Source: JACZXC01 sp036447375
Lineage (GTDB): Bacteria; Myxococcota_A; UBA9160; SMWR01
Assembly: GCA_036447375.1 (NCBI GenBank)
Contig: JAZFUU010000267.1
Coordinates: forward strand, 1 to 8,450
Direction of reading: 5' to 3'
DNA: 8,450 bases
The translations under genes were made by a program, and so were the position numbers. The notes beneath the pieces were generated by a model. It was given only the letters and a program-made list of their open reading frames with translations, had not been told where the DNA came from and did not search any database. Shown piece by piece: positions 6,936 through 8,450 of this stretch (its first letter is position 1; each line of letters starts with the position of its first letter).

Positions 6936-6961
6936 GTGGACAGCCCGTGAGTGGGCGGCCG
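6932..6961 (+). repeat. Imperfect 15-base tandem repeat duplicating the oleC start codon
   Basis: Bases 6932-6946 (GTGAGTGGACAGCCC) and 6947-6961 (GTGAGTGGGCGGCCG) match at 12 of 15 positions, and both begin with GTG in the oleC frame. They encode V-S-G-Q-P and V-S-G-R-P. The unit length is a multiple of three, so the duplication keeps the frame and offers two equivalent start codons. Confidence 0.65.
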
Positions 6962-8450
6962 GGACCGGAGGAGGACTTCGCCGGCATCGCCTCAGCCTTG
7001 CCGCGGATGGCGGCTCGTCGGCCGAATGCCCTGGCCATCGTGCGCCCTCGAGGTCGCGATCGACAGGGAAGGCTTCGCACCTCCCATTTTACCTACGCCC
7101 AGCTCGACGCGGAGAGTGATCTCATCGCCCGGGGACTCGCGGCCGTCGGGGTCGGTCGCGGGGTCCGCACGGTTCTGATGGTTCGGCCCAGCCTGGAGTT
7201 CTTCGCGCTCAGCTTTGGTCTGCTCAAGGCCGGAGCGATTCCGGTCATGGTCGATCCCGGCATCGGCCTTGGGTGTCTGAAGATCTGCCTCGGCGAGGCC
7301 CAACCCGAAGCGTTCATCGGAAATCCGCTGGCACACGCCGCGCGTGTGGTTCTGGCCTGGAGTCGAGACACCATCAAGACCCGGATCACGGTGGGTCGTC
7401 GCCTGTTCTGGGGCGGTCGCACCCTGGAGCAGGTAAAAGCCATCGGGCGCAGCCTGCCCGCTCACCCGATCCCGGCGGTTGGCGAGCGCGACGTGGCGGC
7501 CATCGTATTTACCAGCGGAAGCACGGGCATCCCGAAGGGGGTCGTCTACGACCACGGTAACTTCGCCGCCCAGGTGGAGATGATCCGTGATTTGTACGAC
7601 ATCCGACCCGGGGAAATCGACCTGCCCACCTTCCCGCTGTTCGCGCTCTTCGATCCGGCACTGGGCATGACCACGATCCTGCCCGACATGGACCCGACAC
7701 GGCCCGCGAAGGTAGATCCCCGAAAGATCATCGCGGCCGTCAAAGATTTCGGCGTCACGAACATGTTCGGATCGCCGGCGCTGCTAAATACAGTCGGCCG
7801 CTACGGAGCGAAGCGGGGAGTGAAGCTTCCCTCTCTAAAGCGGGTCATCTCGGCCGGTGCACCGGTTTCTGCGGCGGTGATGGAGCGTTTCCTCTCGATG
7901 CTCGAGCCGGATGCGAGGATCGTCACACCCTATGGTGCCACGGAGTCGCTTCCCGTGGCGTCCATCGCCAGCGACGAGGTCCTCGGCGAGACCCGCAAAC
8001 GAACCGATCGGGGCGACGGAATCTGCGTGGGGTTGCCGGTAGCGCCAATCCAGGCGTCGGTCATCCGAATCCACGACGGCCCGATCGAGACCTGGGACGA
8101 CTCGCTCTGCGTTCCCGCCGGCGAAGTGGGCGAGATCGTGGTGAAGGGTCCGCCGGTCACACGCAGCTACTACGGTAGGCCGCAGGCGACCCAGCTGGCC
8201 AAGATCCGGGATGCCGAGGGCGACGGCTTCTCGCATCGCATGGGCGATCTCGGCTACCTGGACGAACAGGGCCGGTTGTGGTTCTGCGGCCGCATGACCC
8301 AGCGTGTGATCGCCGCCTCGGGCACGCACTTTACGGTTCCCTGTGAGGCGGTCTTCAACACGCATCCGGCAGTCTACCGTTCGGCGCTGGTGGGGGCGCA
8401 ACGCGGCGGAGCGACACGGCCCGTTGTATGCGTGGAACTCGAGAAGGGCG
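6932..8450 (+). CDS. oleC: OleC: ATP-dependent beta-lactone synthetase (ANL superfamily), 3' end outside window
   Basis: OleC is an acyl-AMP-ligase relative that activates the beta-hydroxy acid made by OleD and closes it to a beta-lactone. The frame is open from GTG 6932 to the window end, about 506 codons, with a ~50-residue C-terminus (including the expected catalytic-lysine segment) missing. Visible motifs are the P-loop FTSGSTGIPKG (193-203), TPYGATES (332-339), and MGDLGY (437-442, with the ribose-binding Asp439) followed by LWFCGR ending at Arg454. The segment VPCEAVFNTHPAVYRSALVG after that is strongly OleC-like and separates it from ordinary fatty-acyl-CoA ligases. GTG 6932 overlaps the oleB TGA as GTGA; the in-frame GTG 6947 is an equally possible start. 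ATG 7007 is too late, because OleC-like sequence (FAGIASALPRMAARRPNA) begins before it. oleD would be expected next. OleB, OleC and OleD are reported to form a multi-enzyme assembly, which fits the tight gene packing. Confidence 0.92.
   Translation, partial: MSGQPVSGRPGPEEDFAGIASALPRMAARRPNALAIVRPRGRDRQGRLRTSHFTYAQLDAESDLIARGLAAVGVGRGVRTVLMVRPSLEFFALSFGLLKAGAIPVMVDPGIGLGCLKICLGEAQPEAFIGNPLAHAARVVLAWSRDTIKTRITVGRRLFWGGRTLEQVKAIGRSLPAHPIPAVGERDVAAIVFTSGSTGIPKGVVYDHGNFAAQVEMIRDLYDIRPGEIDLPTFPLFALFDPALGMTTILPDMDPTRPAKVDPRKIIAAVKDFGVTNMFGSPALLNTVGRYGAKRGVKLPSLKRVISAGAPVSAAVMERFLSMLEPDARIVTPYGATESLPVASIASDEVLGETRKRTDRGDGICVGLPVAPIQASVIRIHDGPIETWDDSLCVPAGEVGEIVVKGPPVTRSYYGRPQATQLAKIRDAEGDGFSHRMGDLGYLDEQGRLWFCGRMTQRVIAASGTHFTVPCEAVFNTHPAVYRSALVGAQRGGATRPVVCVELEKG

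Noticed and set aside
6966..6975. Purine-rich GGAGGAGGA as a ribosome binding site for a later oleC start at ATG 7007
   Set aside because: It lies over 30 bases before that ATG, and OleC-like residues are encoded between them, so the tract is simply coding (Pro-Glu-Glu-Asp).

Overview
The window is GC-rich, densely coded bacterial DNA. It holds six protein-coding genes (one cut at each edge) and no RNA gene, mobile element or CRISPR array that I can see. Two of the families present, CaiB/BaiF CoA-transferases and dihydrodipicolinate-reductase-like oxidoreductases, are expanded in actinobacteria and in uncultured Myxococcota or other former Deltaproteobacteria. The ole genes are separate oleA, oleB and oleC, not the oleBC fusion usual in actinobacteria. 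A Gram-negative, deltaproteobacteria-like host is therefore my best guess, held with low confidence.

Left part (1-4057, + strand). This is a three-gene set: the C-terminal half of a dihydrodipicolinate-reductase-like oxidoreductase, a 794-residue tandem-domain class III CoA-transferase, and a complete 357-residue paralogue of the first gene. The gaps are 19 and 77 bases, so the genes are probably co-transcribed. A CoA-transferase between two related NAD(P)-binding oxidoreductases suggests catabolism of a carboxylic acid activated as its CoA thioester. The substrate cannot be read from the sequence.

Middle (4054-5025). A membrane-bound di-iron fatty-acid hydroxylase/sterol desaturase family gene lies on the minus strand. 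Its stop codon overlaps the stop of the preceding + strand gene. It is separated from the next gene by a 249-base divergent intergenic region.

Right part (5026-8450, + strand). oleA, oleB and the first ~506 codons of oleC form a tightly packed operon (2-base gap, then a 4-base GTGA overlap). In characterised systems OleA condenses two fatty acyl-CoAs head to head to a beta-keto acid, OleD (not in the window; expected after oleC if present) reduces it to a beta-hydroxy acid, OleC closes the beta-lactone, and OleB decarboxylates the lactone to a long-chain cis-olefin. All four OleA catalytic residues, the OleB triad and the visible OleC adenylation motifs are intact, so the pathway looks functional as far as it can be seen.

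The points most worth following are the divergent pairing of a membrane hydroxylase with the olefin operon, the two-domain CoA-transferase in which only the second half keeps the catalytic aspartate, the flanking oxidoreductase paralogues, and a small tandem repeat that duplicates the oleC start codon.
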